A DNA stretch of 64,000 bases from Cinnamomum chago (taxonomy: Eukaryota; Streptophyta; Magnoliopsida; Laurales; Lauraceae). Shown here one piece after another: positions 48,901-62,100 of this stretch (the first letter of the stretch is position 1; every line of letters begins with the position of its first letter). Under the pieces are notes generated by a model. It ran no database searches. It saw only the letters and a program-made list of their open reading frames with translations, and was not told the origin of the DNA. Both the position numbers and the translations under genes were made by a program. Location of the stretch: contig CP142456.1 in assembly GCA_038049695.1 (NCBI GenBank), forward strand, positions 66,615,922-66,679,921. The letters are read 5' to 3'.

Positions 48901-51900
48901 TTGATGGCCATTCATGAATATTCACATTTGGTTCTTCTGTTTTTTTAATTGCTCATAGAAATACAATCATCCATGTATTAAATTACATGAAACAAACCAG
49001 TTGTAAAATTATATTTTGGTATTGTTAATGCAAGAGTTAAAATTGTTATGCTGTAAGTTACTCTATTTTTTCTTATAATGGACATTGAAGATATTGCCAA
49101 CCAATTAATGATATCGTCAACTCGAGTAAGTTTGATTTTTTACGCCAACCATCTTGAAGAATCCCATCTATATGGCAAACTATGCATGAGGATTTTGCCT
49201 TTCTAACCGAAGAGCTTTGAAACCATACCCATCTCTATATATGGAAAGCCATTCTGTATTTGAGAGTTTGGGTGTTGAGTTTTATGATCAATGTCATCGT
49301 TAAATTATTTACATGTAGAGTTTACATAAATAATTTTTAAACTGATTACTCCTATTTTTTTAATTTCTTATTTCTTTGATTTTAATCATTATATAAAGAT
49401 ACAGATTCATTACAGCAGAAACCAATTCAAATAATTATTACAAATTAAACATGAAATCCACCAAATTGAATCGAGGAAAAATAAAACCAGAAAATATTCT
49501 GAATATGCGATGAGCATTTTTTTAATGTTGCCTAGTGATTCCTATATAGGTTGAGGTACATTGTTCATGCCTTGGGTAAGGAAAGGGGCTGTATTTGGTA
49601 GAGCATGCAAGTGGATGGTCTGTTTTCTGCCTTTCACCAACTTTTCTCCAACCCTACTCCAATAAGAACTATTTATATATATGAAAGAGACTGTTTCAAT
49701 TGAGAAATCAGCCTCTTTCAATCCAATTTATTTTGACCAGCCAATTTGTTTTGACCCTCTAAGATGGATTTTTAACTTTTCTCTCCACATTCCAACTTAA
49801 CTCCACGGAACGTTTTGTTGCATTAATTCCTATTTTGAGACGTTTAATAAGATCTTTAACAAAAAGATTCTCTTCTCTCCATGTTCTCTCTCCCCATTAA
49901 CTCCTCCCTCCAATAACTCCTCTAAATGTTTTTATTAAATGAGAAATGCCCATTTATTTTGATTTCCAGATCTTCCTCTCCCCTCCCATCAAAACTACTC
50001 CTTTCCCCTCATGTTGTCTACTGCTGCCATCTCGAAAAGCCTACGATCAAGTTAAAGTCCACATCACCCATGACTCAAGCAAAGACAAGCAAGAAGACAG
50101 CAAGATAGGGCTTTACAGTCGTCAAGTTGCCGTTTGATACATGGAAGGATTTTAGGGATTCAATGGTAGAGTTGATTGTGGATAACTACATCCAAGAGTC
50201 AAGATACTTGGAGGAGTTGTTTGCTTGCTATTTCTCTTAATTCAGATGAGTATCTTGAGATGATTGTGAAGGTTTTTAAGCAGATATGGTTTGATCTCAC
50301 TACAACTTGATTTTGGTGTAGATAGAAAAAAAGGCTCAAAAAGATGGGATGGGATTTTTTATGCTGATGTAAGTGGATAAATTCTATTGATATGTTTGGT
50401 GCATTCTTCTATTCTATTATGTCTATCATTGGTTTCGATTATAGATTATTTCTATCATTTGCTAAATGCTCAATCTGCATGTCCCTTTTATTTGGTGTTT
50501 ATGTTCCTACTTGGTGCTTGGTATGGACATTCTCCAATAATTTCTCGTGTGCAATAAATGAGATCAACATGTCACTATGTATTCTGATCTCAATTGAGAA
50601 ATCAGCCCTCAGCCTCTCTTGATTTTATTTTAAGTCTCTTCTCAATCTTATTTTAGCCAGTCTTTCCTATTTCTTAGTGATTTTAGATTATTCAGAATTT
50701 TAGGAAGATTTGGACTCTTTTGCATCTCATTAAGTTATCAGTGATTCCGGAAAAAAAAAAGGTTACCAGTGATAATTTCAACTAACAAGATACTAGTCTG
50801 GTTTGATCCATAATTTCATACTAAAAGTTCCGTTCCAATCTCTCTATCCAAGATAGGAATGTAATAGTGCCTATCCTTAAAGTCTTTCTAAACATGTCTC
50901 TTAGTGAAAATCTCCCATGTCTTTTAAGTATATCCAATAAAATTCTTTCCTAATTAATCGCTATTACATTATAAACGGTTTCCAAATTTTTAATGACACC
51001 ATCTAACCAAGTCCATTTGTGGGGATAAGAGGCTTCGATGATCCGGATTCTAATCTAGACTAGACACTTTTTATCCTTTAACTTTGTACCTTTCTTCTAA
51101 TCTAGAAAGGGATCAAATATAAGACTATACTACTTCTCTGTGTGCTAAAGTATTTAATAAATGTTCATGACCCCTTCTTCCATCTCTGCTAACTATCTTT
51201 CCTTTTTTATTAGTCCTAATTTAGTATCATATTTTTCTTCATATCTAAGAATGGAATATATAAGAGATATTTATTTTATATAAAGTATGGCTTTTCTGTA
51301 TCTGTAACCTAAAAATATTAAATATATTTTACAGTGAATTTATATTTACTAAGAATTCTTTTTATAAGTCTGAATACATTCTATAATTACTTAATATTTA
51401 TTAAACAAACTTCTTTTTACCATGTAAAAAAGAATTATTTTCAAACTGACTTATTTTTAAATGAAATTCTTTAATCACGATGAAAGTCTGCAATGGATTT
51501 TAAAAGATTCTCATTCGCATTGCAAACCAAGCAAAAGAGGCACTCATTTTGAAATTATACTGGGCTTAACAAAGTTACAGTTCTATGAGTCATGTAATAT
51601 TTGATGTTTAATGGATATGAGTTTTTTGTTTCAATTAGTGTCGGTAAAGTAGACCATGAGGACTTTCTACTATTTGACAATAGGGTTGATAGCATTACCA
51701 TTTAGAATTCTCTTGGGCATGTTTGGTTGGATTATGAACCAACATTATATGATCCATCCATCATTGGGCCATATGTTGATTGATTGGTTGTGGCTAAAAC
51801 TGACCCCATTTGATAATCCCAACCATTAAAGTTGATGGATTGGATGACGATGATGAGGGGGCATTTTGCTCCAAAACATGGCAACAAATTTAAAGCTGAG

Positions 51901-52989
51901 CAAGTGAAAAAGGACGAAAAGGCTCCTCTCCCTCTCCTTCGCAAGTGCAGGCAGATGGGAAGGGAGAAGAAAAAGAAGAAGAAGAAGCAGCAGACAGAGT
52001 TATATGTAAGAGGCTCTGGGCCCCACTGACGGGGTTCCTTAGAGGCAGTCGTAGGAAATTTGGTGGTCACGCGACAGGGTTCTCTCTCTCTCCCACTCTC
52101 GCTTCCTTTGCTGCTGGCTTCCCTGAATGCTTTCACAAGAGTGTTCAGGGTTTCGGCTTCATATGGTAGGCAACTGTAAGCACATCCAAACATACCCATC
52201 TCCATCTCTGTCTCTCTCTCTGCAACTTATCATGTGGGGCCCACATTTGATGATGATTTGATCAGAACCATCATCTACTAGGTTGGTGCCATGCCATCAT
52301 GGATATGGATGGGCCAATTTCAAGAATTAGTCTCAGCCCTCTATTTCAATCTAGATGATCCTTTATCATCCGGTGACCACTGAAAAATGGACCCATGTAG
52401 ACGTATGAAGGCAAAACAAAGATGATCGAAGAGTATGATCATCTGGTTACCACTCTAGGTGGGTGCCCAACCAGATGATTATCATGTATATGGATCAACT
52501 CGGTGTTGTGACTTGTGAATGGAAAAGGAGAGTTGTTTTCAAGAAAGGATATGGGTCCTGCTATTTTTTATTTTTTTCTCTCTCTTTAGATGTGTCGTAC
52601 AAGGCGTGTGCAAGTGTGCAACCATGAATGCATGGTTTCAGAAAATGAATGTACAAGTGTTTACGTGTTTATATACAAATGAAAGTTGGAGATGATTTCC
52701 TTTAAAAGAAAAAAAAAAGGTGGGAGATGGGTGATTAGAGTCACGGTCTTCCTTTTTAACCAAACAAAGATACGTAACCTGTAAACGTTACATTGAAGTC
52801 TTCAAATCATAAAATTTACCAACATGAAGAGAAATAAACAAGCAAACAGAGAGTACGTGGGAGAGAAAACTAACCACTATTTACTAATATGAAGTGAAAT
52901 AAACACACAAACAGAGAGTACACAGAGATTGGGAGAGATAACTAACCACCAGACAAGATTCCTCTTTTATCACTCCCTGACAACGCCAT
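42916..52989 (-). CDS. OPT: Oligopeptide transporter (OPT family, seven exons)
   Basis: Exons are 52950-52989, 46621-47057, 45743-45840, 45022-45594, 44588-44846, 43693-43875 and 42916-43539 (GT-AG, consistent phases): 2,214 nt, 737 residues, the usual size for plant OPTs. The family couples proton entry to uptake of small peptides, glutathione or metal chelates across plasma membranes. Seen are the conserved N-terminal [16 protein letters not shown], the NPG motif (about 106-108, in SFTLNPGPF), many hydrophobic spans, the KIPPR motif (520-524) and a C-terminus reading DDHCPLA...KGCPVFQ. It fits the peptide-type (OPT1-5) clade rather than the YSL clade. The 40-nt first exon ([13 protein letters not shown]) is inferred from correct phase, a donor and a TATA box upstream; a second donor 3 nt on would add one Gly. 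Intron 1 is 5.9 kb. No defect is seen. Confidence 0.88.
48838..48878 (+). mobile_element. Helitron 3' terminus in the transporter's intron 1
   Basis: AAGCACGGGCGTGCTT forms a hairpin, followed by TG and CTAG (48875-48878), then T, as in Helitrons. The element would extend leftward. Its TC start was not found, though much of the AT-rich 47.2-48.8 kb region may belong to it. Confidence 0.6.
50696..51474 (+). repeat. 0.8 kb direct repeat, copy 1 (in the transporter's intron 1)
   Basis: This segment is about 97% identical by eye to 54502-55299, in the same orientation. It starts AATTTTAGGAAGATTTGG and ends near TTTTTAAATGAAATTCTTTA. It has no coding content, no clear inverted ends and no target duplication, so it could be a TE fragment or a local duplication. 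Confidence 0.9.
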
Positions 52990-53084
52990 TATTTCCTTCA
53001 GTCTTCTCCAAAAGATGATGGTGAAGGAAGGTGGTGGTGGTAGAAGACAAGACAATGAGAGGTCTAGAGAAAAGATATGCACGT

Positions 53085-53096
53085 CCTATATAAAGA
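53085..53096 (-). promoter_or_regulatory. TATA box of the oligopeptide transporter gene
   Basis: The minus strand reads CTTTATATAGGA about 100 bp before the ATG at 52987-52989, a normal spacing for a start site some 30 bp downstream and a leader of about 65 nt. GACGTGCA follows directly and has an ACGT core of the kind bound by bZIP factors. Confidence 0.55.
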
Positions 53097-54089
53097 TATG
53101 AACATGCAACACCATCTTCAATAGAGTTCTACTCCAAATTGCTAAAGTCAGAGTTTCAATTTTTGATCCTTCCTACCTGTTTTTATTTTTGTTCCTTCCT
53201 AATCCTAATTGCATTATGTATTTTGTTTCTTATATGGTTTCTTTTATCTCTGTGTTTTTAATTTTGTTCCTTCTGCCCCTTCAATTCATTAATTATATAT
53301 ATATATAGCTCTTTAATAGATCCACCAATTACATTATAAACTAGCTCGGGGCCAAAATCAATGATATGTTAAAATTTAGGAGTTTATAAATATAATTAAT
53401 GAAAAATAAATATAAGAATTATGTTATAAAGAATAAATGAATGGAGTTAAATTCCGGTGGATTATAAAATCCACGTGGTATCAACCAGATGGACTTTGTG
53501 TTGGCCCATTCTCATCTCCAAACCCACCTGACTTGGGTCATTCCTAGGTATCACAATGGGTCGGGCTAAACCTGTACCATTACCCTACTTGTGTAGAGGT
53601 TTCAATTGGTTCTGGTCAGATTTGTGTTTATACATTTCTACCTGAGTGGGGTTTGCGGCGTGTAGCTTTTACCTGTTTGCCCCTTTTCATGTTACTTAAA
53701 ATAAAATACTATTAACAAAAAAATCGAGAATGAAATTTTCTATGAAAAAAATTTACTCTTATTTGCATGGACATGCGGTGGTTAATAGGTGGAGTATTGG
53801 ACCTCTGACCCCTCACGTTTCTTCCACATGATATCCACCCAAAAAACCCATGGGCCCCACTTTTTTTTTTTTTTAAATGTAAGCCATTCATTAAGAGTGG
53901 ATATGGTAAAATTTCTCTCTACTTCAAAATGTTTCTCTAAAGTCTAAAGCCTTTATTTTTAGGAGATGATGGAGAGAAGGCCCCACTTGAAAAGGCAAAG
54001 CTCTCTCACTATTTTTTAAGTGATTTTTGGCCCAAAGGGCTGGAAACCTGCATTATAAAAAAAAAAACTCCTCTAATTATAAGAGAGGA
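53097..54089. other. Upstream flank of the transporter gene, no gene seen
   Basis: AT-rich DNA with a T-tract near 53860 and an A-tract near 54060. The text CCCAAAGGGCTGGAAACC before the A-tract (near 54033) resembles the end of the SINE at 36804 and may be a degraded SINE tail. Confidence 0.5.
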
Positions 54090-54120
54090 CTAGCAAAACA
54101 CGCCCATGCTAAACCCGGGC
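54090..54120 (-). mobile_element. Helitron 3' terminus
   Basis: The minus strand reads GCCCGGGTTTAGCATGGGC (weak hairpin), GTGTTTTG, CTAG (54090-54093), then T. The end layout is the same as at 2804. The element would extend to the right, and no 5' end was found. Confidence 0.6.
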
Positions 54121-54501
54121 ACAAAATAAAATTATATTCGATTTGGGACTATTTTTTAAACTACTAATTTATGAGATTAACAGAAATCCAAAATAAATCA
54201 ATGCACCATCTATCATGTTCAGAATTTGAAAGGAGAATGTATACATAGTAAAACTACACAATCTGCAAATCAATTTTGGATTTATTAAATTTCATGCATT
54301 TTGATTTTGTTTGATATAAAAATCAATAAAAAAAGAGAAATATTAATCCTTTAAACTCTACAAAGAGATCAAAATCATAAATGTCGATTGTTTGATAAGA
54401 TTTCAAGTGCATAAGAGTCAGAGTTATTGAGAGAGAAAAGATAGGGACTTAGGATAAAATAATGAAAATTTTGTAAATATAAGAGTAAAACTGTCATTTT
54501 T

Positions 54502-55299
54502 AATTTTAGGAAGATTTGGATTCTTTTGCATCTCATTCAAGTTATCAGTGATTCCGGAAAAAAAAAAGGTTACCAGTGGTAATTTCAACTAACAAGATAG
54601 TAGTCTGGTTTGATCCATAATTTCATACTAAAAGTTCCGTTCCAATCTCTCTTTCCAAGATAGGAATGTAATAGTGCCTATCCTTAAAGTCTTTCTAAAC
54701 ATGTCTCTTAGTGAAAATCTCCCATGTCTTTTAAGTATATCCACTAAAATTCTTTCCTAATTAATCGCTATTACATTATAAACGGTTTCCAAATTTTTAA
54801 TGACACCATCTAACCAAGTCCATTTGTGGCCATAAGAGGCTTCGATGATCCGGATTCTAATATAGACTAGATACTTTTTATCCTTTAACTTTGTACCTTT
54901 CTTCTAATCTAGAAAGGGATCAAATATAAGACTATACTACTTCTCTGTGTGCTAAAGTATTTAATAAATGCTCATGACTCCTTCCATCTCTACTAACTAT
55001 CTTCCCTTTTTTATTAGTCCTAATTTAGTATCATATATAATTTTCTTCATATCTAAGAATGGAATATATAAGAGATATTTATTTTATATAAAGTATGGCT
55101 TTTCTGTATCTGTAACCTAAAAATATTAAATATATTTTACAGTGAATTTATATTTACTAAGAATTCTTTTTATAAGTCTGAATACATTCTATAATTACTT
55201 AATATTTATTAAACAAACTTCTTTTTACCATGTAAAAAAGAATTATTTTCAAACTGACTTATTTTTAAATCTTATATTTTTAAATGAAAATTCTTTATA
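54502..55299 (+). repeat. 0.8 kb direct repeat, copy 2 (upstream of the transporter gene)
   Basis: Second copy of 50696-51474. It differs by scattered substitutions, a few short indels and an extra CTTATATTTTTAAAT near the right end. The two copies bracket the transporter's promoter and first exon. Confidence 0.9.
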
Positions 55300-56000
55300 A
55301 AAGCTCAACACAAACCTTTCAGTGGTTTCCTGATCCCATTAAGACCGCTGATTTTGAGGATATGGAAGGTAATAAAATAAAAGGGCATGGGAGGGGGTAT
55401 ATACAAATACTATAACCATAAGGTCGTAATTATAAATTCCATAAACCTTAGGGGATAAGTAAATACAAATACCGAAACCACAAGGGTCCGTATTTAAAAA
55501 TTCTATAAACCTTAGGGGATAATTAAAAAAATTAATTGCATTTTTAATATAAAACCAACCACAAATGGAAATAGAGCAGAGACATATCTCCACCGTGGGG
55601 TCAAGTGTCTCCTATGGAAGTTATAGGGCACGGGTCGTTAAATATTCTAGATTCTAAAATGTCAAATAATCTTTGATCATAGACTTTCAGAAAATTCAAT
55701 GCTACATATTCTGATAACAATTTGATCAATTTCAAAATTATCCAAACCAAGTAGGATAAACAAAATTCACATCATAAAATAAGTGCCACTGTGAAATTGA
55801 TCGAGTTTTTTTAAGAAAGTTGGCAATTTGTCCATTATCACTAAAACATATCTATCTAATTTTGTATTTTAACCATGTGTTTATCACACTGATGTTTTTC
55901 TTATATGAAACAAGTTTAGATCAAGTACCATGTTTACATCAATAAACATGTCTTGATTTTTTAATCAATAGAATTAAAATAGTTAAACTAATAACTATTT

Positions 56001-56095
56001 ACCAATCTCTGCCTTGTCAAGATGGTTGGAACCTATGGTTTAGACCATTAGGTCATGGGTTAGAGATATGGCACCACAAAAAAAATAATAATAAT
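56001..56095 (+). mobile_element. Short SINE-like insertion
   Basis: The 95-bp segment contains GGTCATGGGTTAGAGATATGG, a B-box-like phrase, and ends in an A-rich tail, AAAAAAAATAATAATAAT. It is flanked by AACTATTT (55993-56000) and AATTATTT (56096-56103). A related sequence at about 285-325 runs continuously across the site without it, which supports an insertion. Confidence 0.5.
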
Positions 56096-56169
56096 AATTA
56101 TTTCTCTAATCACTAATCTCTAATCCCAAAGTACTAATCCTAATTTATGATGCCTAATCTCTAATCTCC

Positions 56170-59100
56170 TTTCTTTAATCCCTAATCTCTAGCCCCCTAA
56201 TCCCAGATCCCTGACCCGATTTCCTTAATACAAAACCCTGACAATAAAACCCAAACCCACATTAACCTAATTCCTATTTGGGTTCAAGACAAGCTCAATC
56301 TGAGATTGGCTAGCCTCTTCTTATCATGCAGAAGTAAAGTGAGGCATTTGGTTTCCCGCCCATAGCTAGTCCAAGGACCATTTTGGACTCAGATTGTCAC
56401 CCATGGGCTGGATCCAGCCTTTTAGATCAATAAACATGTCTTTATTTTTTATCAAGAGAATTAGAATAGCTAAACTAATAACTATTTCTCTAATCACTTA
56501 TCTCTAATCCAAAGTGAAAGAAAAATTGAAGAGAGGTTTTGTAGTTGTGTTACAATATAGGAAACCTAGTAGAGAAAGATCTAAATAGGACTCTTTAGAT
56601 TTTTTTAAATCAATTTAAATTTGAAACTTCTCTCTAAATTGGACTCTTTAGATTAGTTAAAACTTATTTAAGTTTGGAGGCCAATCTCTCGATCAATTGC
56701 AAAATTGGAAGTCGATTTCGCAATCAATTGTGAAATCGGACTCCAATTTCAAAATCGAAGTATCAATTGCGAAATCGGACTCCAATTTCAAAATTGAATC
56801 CTACACCAATAATATATAATAGCTAGCAAAATGCCCTCGTGCTAAGCACGGGCATTAGAGGTCATCCAAAAAATATCATTTAATTTTATGACATAAATAA
56901 AAATTTTAATTTTGTATTCATATGTTTATATTTTATAAAATCTAAAATATAAGTATTTCTCACACATAACAAATTTCTAGGCTTTCTTAAAAATCACACA
57001 ATTGAAAATCTAAATTAATAATAAATACAAAAAATTAAAGATTTAAGTAGAAACATGAAATACGAAATATTGAGATGGAAAAAATCATAAGAAATTTAAA
57101 ATATGAGATCTTTCAATTAGAGGCAGGTTTGGTAGTTAGTTGGTTGGGTTCAGGGTAGGTATAGAGGTTTTTAGATTTTGACTCGAACAGAGTTCAAGAC
57201 CAGCTCAGATTTTGGTTTGTTTAACTTGCCTTCCCATTGATAAAATTATTACTACTTACCTTTTTCTAAAACTCATATCATGTCAATAAAGAAAGAAAAA
57301 AAAAAGACCAAACAAAGAGATATAGAGAGGTGTTCCTAAGTGTGGGGGCGGGGGCAGGGGGATTTCAATGCCATTAAAAATGGAAGAGTCGTATGGAAAG
57401 AGTGAGAGGTGGGGAGTGAGTAATGAATGACATTTTATTGAATTGAATTAGATTAAATAATATTAAAAGAGAATTCAAAATTGTGGAGGATAGTCAAAAT
57501 CAATTAGAGCTGATTAATATTTCAATTTGAAATCAATCTCTTTCGTATATATAAAGGAGGACCTAGACGTAGCCTTGAATTCTATTTAGATGGGGCTTAC
57601 TTTAACCATTCCATTCACAGACCAACAATTCAATGACTATAGTCGTCTAAAGGCGTTTTCCCCGTCTCCAATCATCTTATTGTCAATTAGTAGAAAAAAG
57701 GAAACCATTAAACCAAAAAAGAAATAGTGAAAAATGAGAATATCAAAAATCTTAGACAATAGAAAATAGACTTTGCTTTGCTTTTGAGATCCATCTTCCA
57801 TCCGCCACTTTCAGTTGAAGAAAAAATAAAATTAAAGTGGTAAAAGCACAAAATACCCCATAAAGATGAAAAGATAAGAGATTAAGAAAAATAGCAAAAA
57901 TCCCCTAACTTTATCACACCCACAAACAAATTTTGAAAGGAATACACAATTTTTTTTACTGTAAAGAAATTAATAGATGAGATCTAATGACATGGAAAAA
58001 AAAAAAAAACGTGGGGTGGTGGAAATGTGTCTCTCTCATAGAGAAGGAAGGAAACATAAAACAGGAGTTAATTAGAACTCCAGTAGGCTTCCTCAAAATA
58101 AGGGATCTCACATCCCTTGTCTGGATCATCCAGATAGGAGTGATTTGAGTGAAATCCACACCCCAATATATAGTGTTCGATTTTTCCAAGTGGGGCTCAT
58201 GCTTTGTTGATCAAAACATTCATGAATAAGCTCCACTTTGGATGGTTTGTGGATTAGAAACCTATATCATGAAAATGTTATTGGACTTGATAAATCTATC
58301 TTCTCATGTCTTGAGTTGGTTCCGTGGGGTGAGGAGCTGTGACAAAAATTCGATGATGGAATACTGACCATTGTTATAATTTTAAGTGACATTGCATAAG
58401 AGAGAGTGAGGCTCATGCAAGTGGTCTTAACTTAATTTAGAATATATAGCAAAATTGTTAAGTGGCATTGCATAAGAGACATCGAGGCTCATGCAAGTGG
58501 TCTTAAATTAATTTAGAATACATAGCAGAATTCAACAAAAGTCAATAATAACTCATCTTAGGACTGGGCCCACATATCATAGGTCTTGTGGGAAATTGGA
58601 TTGTCTGACTAAACTTTCTATCTTTAGGCCCCAATAATATGAGATTTATAATCAAATGGATCGTAAAGATCATGAAATTTTGAAGATTTAGAGAGAAGCT
58701 ACAAAAAGTAAAAGCTCTTTGAACGGTGAAGAGAAACATATTATTGTAAAATTCCTAACAAAATCCTAAGATTAAGGATATGATTTGAACCAATTTAGAA
58801 GTGAGTGATTTTAGGAATGGATAGAGATTAAAAAAAAAATCTAAGTTCTTGAAGCCCAAACTAAGGGCACGTTTGGTAAACGGTGAAGAATCATATATTT
58901 AGAGGATTCTCTCCATCTCCAAAGAAAGCCACAATCCTCAAGTAGAATTCCCAATGAAAGTTCCATGTTTGGATGGAGGGAGGATTCTTATAAGTTGTAG
59001 AATGTATGATCCAATTGATGTTTATACAAATATCTCAAGATAAAGTAAGGATCAACGGTTGTAATTTGGTCACCTTACCGTGTTTGATCGTCCAGAACTA

Positions 59101-62100
59101 ATGACCGGTTTTGATCTTGATCGTGGACCCCACATAAACCCAAAAATGAGAAAAAACGGACTGTTTTCAATGATAGTTTGCACAGTAAGACATTTTGGCA
59201 CATATCTGGAGATTTAAGATGAATTAACGGCTGATATTTGGTGAAGTGACCGTTTTGGAGTTTTTAAAGATGACTAACGGTTTGGATCTTGATTAGGGAA
59301 TCTAAAAGGTACATTTCCAAAGCAAAAACTTATTAGGGTCACATTACTACTTACCTTCACTGTCACTTATCGTCACTGTCCCTCACGGTTTTGCAAATAT
59401 CTCAAGATCTAAGATGAATCAACGGCTGAAATTTTGGAACATAGTCGTTATGGACCTTATTAACACAATTAACGGTTCAGATCTTGATCTTGGGGCCCAC
59501 AGGAACCAGAAAATCGAAAAAAATGGACTGGATTTAATCCCGTTTTTTGGCCCACAACATATCAGAATTGTCATCTAACGGTTTGGACGATTTTGCAAAT
59601 ATCTCAAGATCTAAGATGAATCAACGGCTGAAATTTTGGGAGATGGCCGTTTTGGACCTTCTTAACAATATTATCGGTTCAGATCTTGATTGTAGGGCCC
59701 AAAAAAACCAAAAAAACGCAAAAACCGGTCTGCGCTCTATTAACGCCCAAAAGTACTGTAGCTCCACAAATCCCCTCTTGCGCGGAATCCATGAATCCGA
59801 TGGGGGGGGTGTCCGACTCTACAAATATTCAAAAGGGTGGATTTTTGCAATCCATCTTCTTCAAATCCATGCCATTCCAAACAAGGAAATCCGCGCGATT
59901 GTGGATTTTGGGCGAGGAATCCGTGGCGAAGATCGTTGCCAAACATGCCCTAAATGGAAATCTCAACTCTCCAATCAAAATTAATTTTGCAACTAGCAAA
60001 GCATGCCCGCGCTAAGCCCAGGTCCAGAAATAAAAACACGTTCAGTTTGTGGCTATTTTATGAGATATTAATTAATGAGAAAATAAATATAAAACAAACA
60101 AATATACTATTTATTACGGTTTGAAGCATAGTCCATCCCGACATTTATACGAAGTAAATATTACTTTTTAGATAAATGAGTATGAAACTTCAAGTCTTAT
60201 GTAAATTAACATTTGCAAAATTGCATGTGGCCCCCGTCTTTAGGAATTAGAATATGAGGCCCACTTTAAAAAAGTTTATTGCACGTGGAGCCCATATGTA
60301 TAAATCACCATCAAGGATCCACTTTTAAAAATCACAAATATTAAGGATTTTCTAACTATAATAGATATATTAAAATTCTAAATCCACCTAAAGAAGACTC
60401 ATTTTAACTTGGTTGGATAGAGTTATTAAGCAAGGTGGATTTTTTCATATGGACTCTTTAAACACCTATCTATAATAGATAGATAATAAAATTTGAATTC
60501 ACATAAAAGAAGCTTAGCAAAAGTGGACTATGAATAGATTGATAGAGCTTATCTCTTGAAATTGATTTGAGATCCAATTTCTCAAATTCATTGGAGATTA
60601 GAGTCCGATTTTGCAATCGATTGCGAAATCGGACTCCAATTTCGAAATCAAATCCTACGTCAATAATATATATTAATTGAGGCTCAATTCAATTGCAAAA
60701 TCAAGCCTCAATTGCAAAATCGGTTTCTAGCTCTTTAATATATATTAATAATTGAAATCAAAATTGAGCTCCAATTTCTCAATCAATTAAGAAATTGAAC
60801 TCTTAGTAAATTCTCAATCGGTGAAAATTAGTGGAATAACTTTGGATAAAGTCTGAATAAGTTTTAGATGAGTTTGAATAGTTTGAAATACTCATTTTTG
60901 GTTTAAACTATTCTTATCTGATCTAAACATGGCCCTCTTACAAAACTCTTTAATCTCCTATCCATAATTGATATATTAGAATTTTAAATTCACCTAAAGA
61001 AAGTTACAAAAAAGTGGACTCTATCCAATTAAAATTGAAACTGAAATTGAAATTAGAAGACAGGCCAACATTCATGGGATTTATAATGTAGTCACACCAT
61101 TATAATTTTATAATATGGGCCCACCTTTTGTGATTGTGACCATGTGATCCACCTTTAGAAATCACAATGTCATGCCCACCTTTAGAAATTAAAACATGGG
61201 GTCTACATCCATAGAATTTATAATGCGGTCCCACCACCTTTAGTTATTCCCAAGTGGGGCCACTTTATTTGAGATAAGTGAGAGGATTTGAAATCTTTAA
61301 ATGTTATTCTTTAAAAGGAAAGAGATAAGTATGAAACAATTGTGCCAGTGGGTTGTTTCTTAAAAAAATAAAGTTTTTTTGTTCCAGCTTTCGTATGCTA
61401 GCGGGTTAAGATTTTGAGATTCGTTCCAGTGAGACCAAATTTCGAAACAGTGATTTACAATTACCAAACATGTTTTCTACAACCTTATCTCGTGGGAACA
61501 TGGGGACATCCGAATGACACAATGCCAAACGCATTGAGCCCAAGATAGACTTGGATGGCGAAACAAAATTCATATAGCGAAGCCCAAAATAGTTGGCACA
61601 AAGGCTTTGGTGATGATGCTGCACCAAGCATTGTATTTTAACGGCAACAAAAAGTCCGAAGAGGGAAAAAATTACATGGTTTGTGTTAGATAAGTCTGTC
61701 ATTCAGCTTACATTGATTCCATGAATGAATTGCTTCCTTAATCCTCATTCACATTTGACACAATTTTGAAATACATTGCCCTCTATATACAAAAGTTAAG
61801 AATGAAAAAAAATATATATTAGAGATGCAGTCAGCTACATCCAAAAGAAAACACCAACCAATTGTTAACAAGATTACAGAGAACCCATTCGTGTTCGACA
61901 GTGGTTGCCTACAAGAAATTTTACCTGACTTGAACCATGAAATATGGACAAGCCACGAACTCTTCTAGGAGTTGTTTCGTCCGAGCCAAATCCAACAAGG
62001 AACCTGTGTCTCAGGTCGGTAGAACTGAGCCTGGAAGGCAGCCTCCATCTACTGCCACCTATGGATTGAATTGGATATTGGTATTGTCACTGCACAGCAA

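Noticed and set aside
51732-52205. 157-codon minus-strand frame in the transporter's intron 1
   Set aside because: Contains a run of Phe from a GAA/GAG repeat, has no recognised motif, and lies between exon 1 and exon 2 of the transporter.
59547-59984. 145-codon plus-strand frame in the Harbinger-type insertion
   Set aside because: It spans the internal repeats and runs across the element's right end into host sequence. No transposase motif.
61406-61702. 98-codon minus-strand frame downstream of the PP2C remnant
   Set aside because: Matches no family I know, and the copy-1 version has deletions within it. It could be 3' flank of the dead PP2C gene; not supported as a gene.
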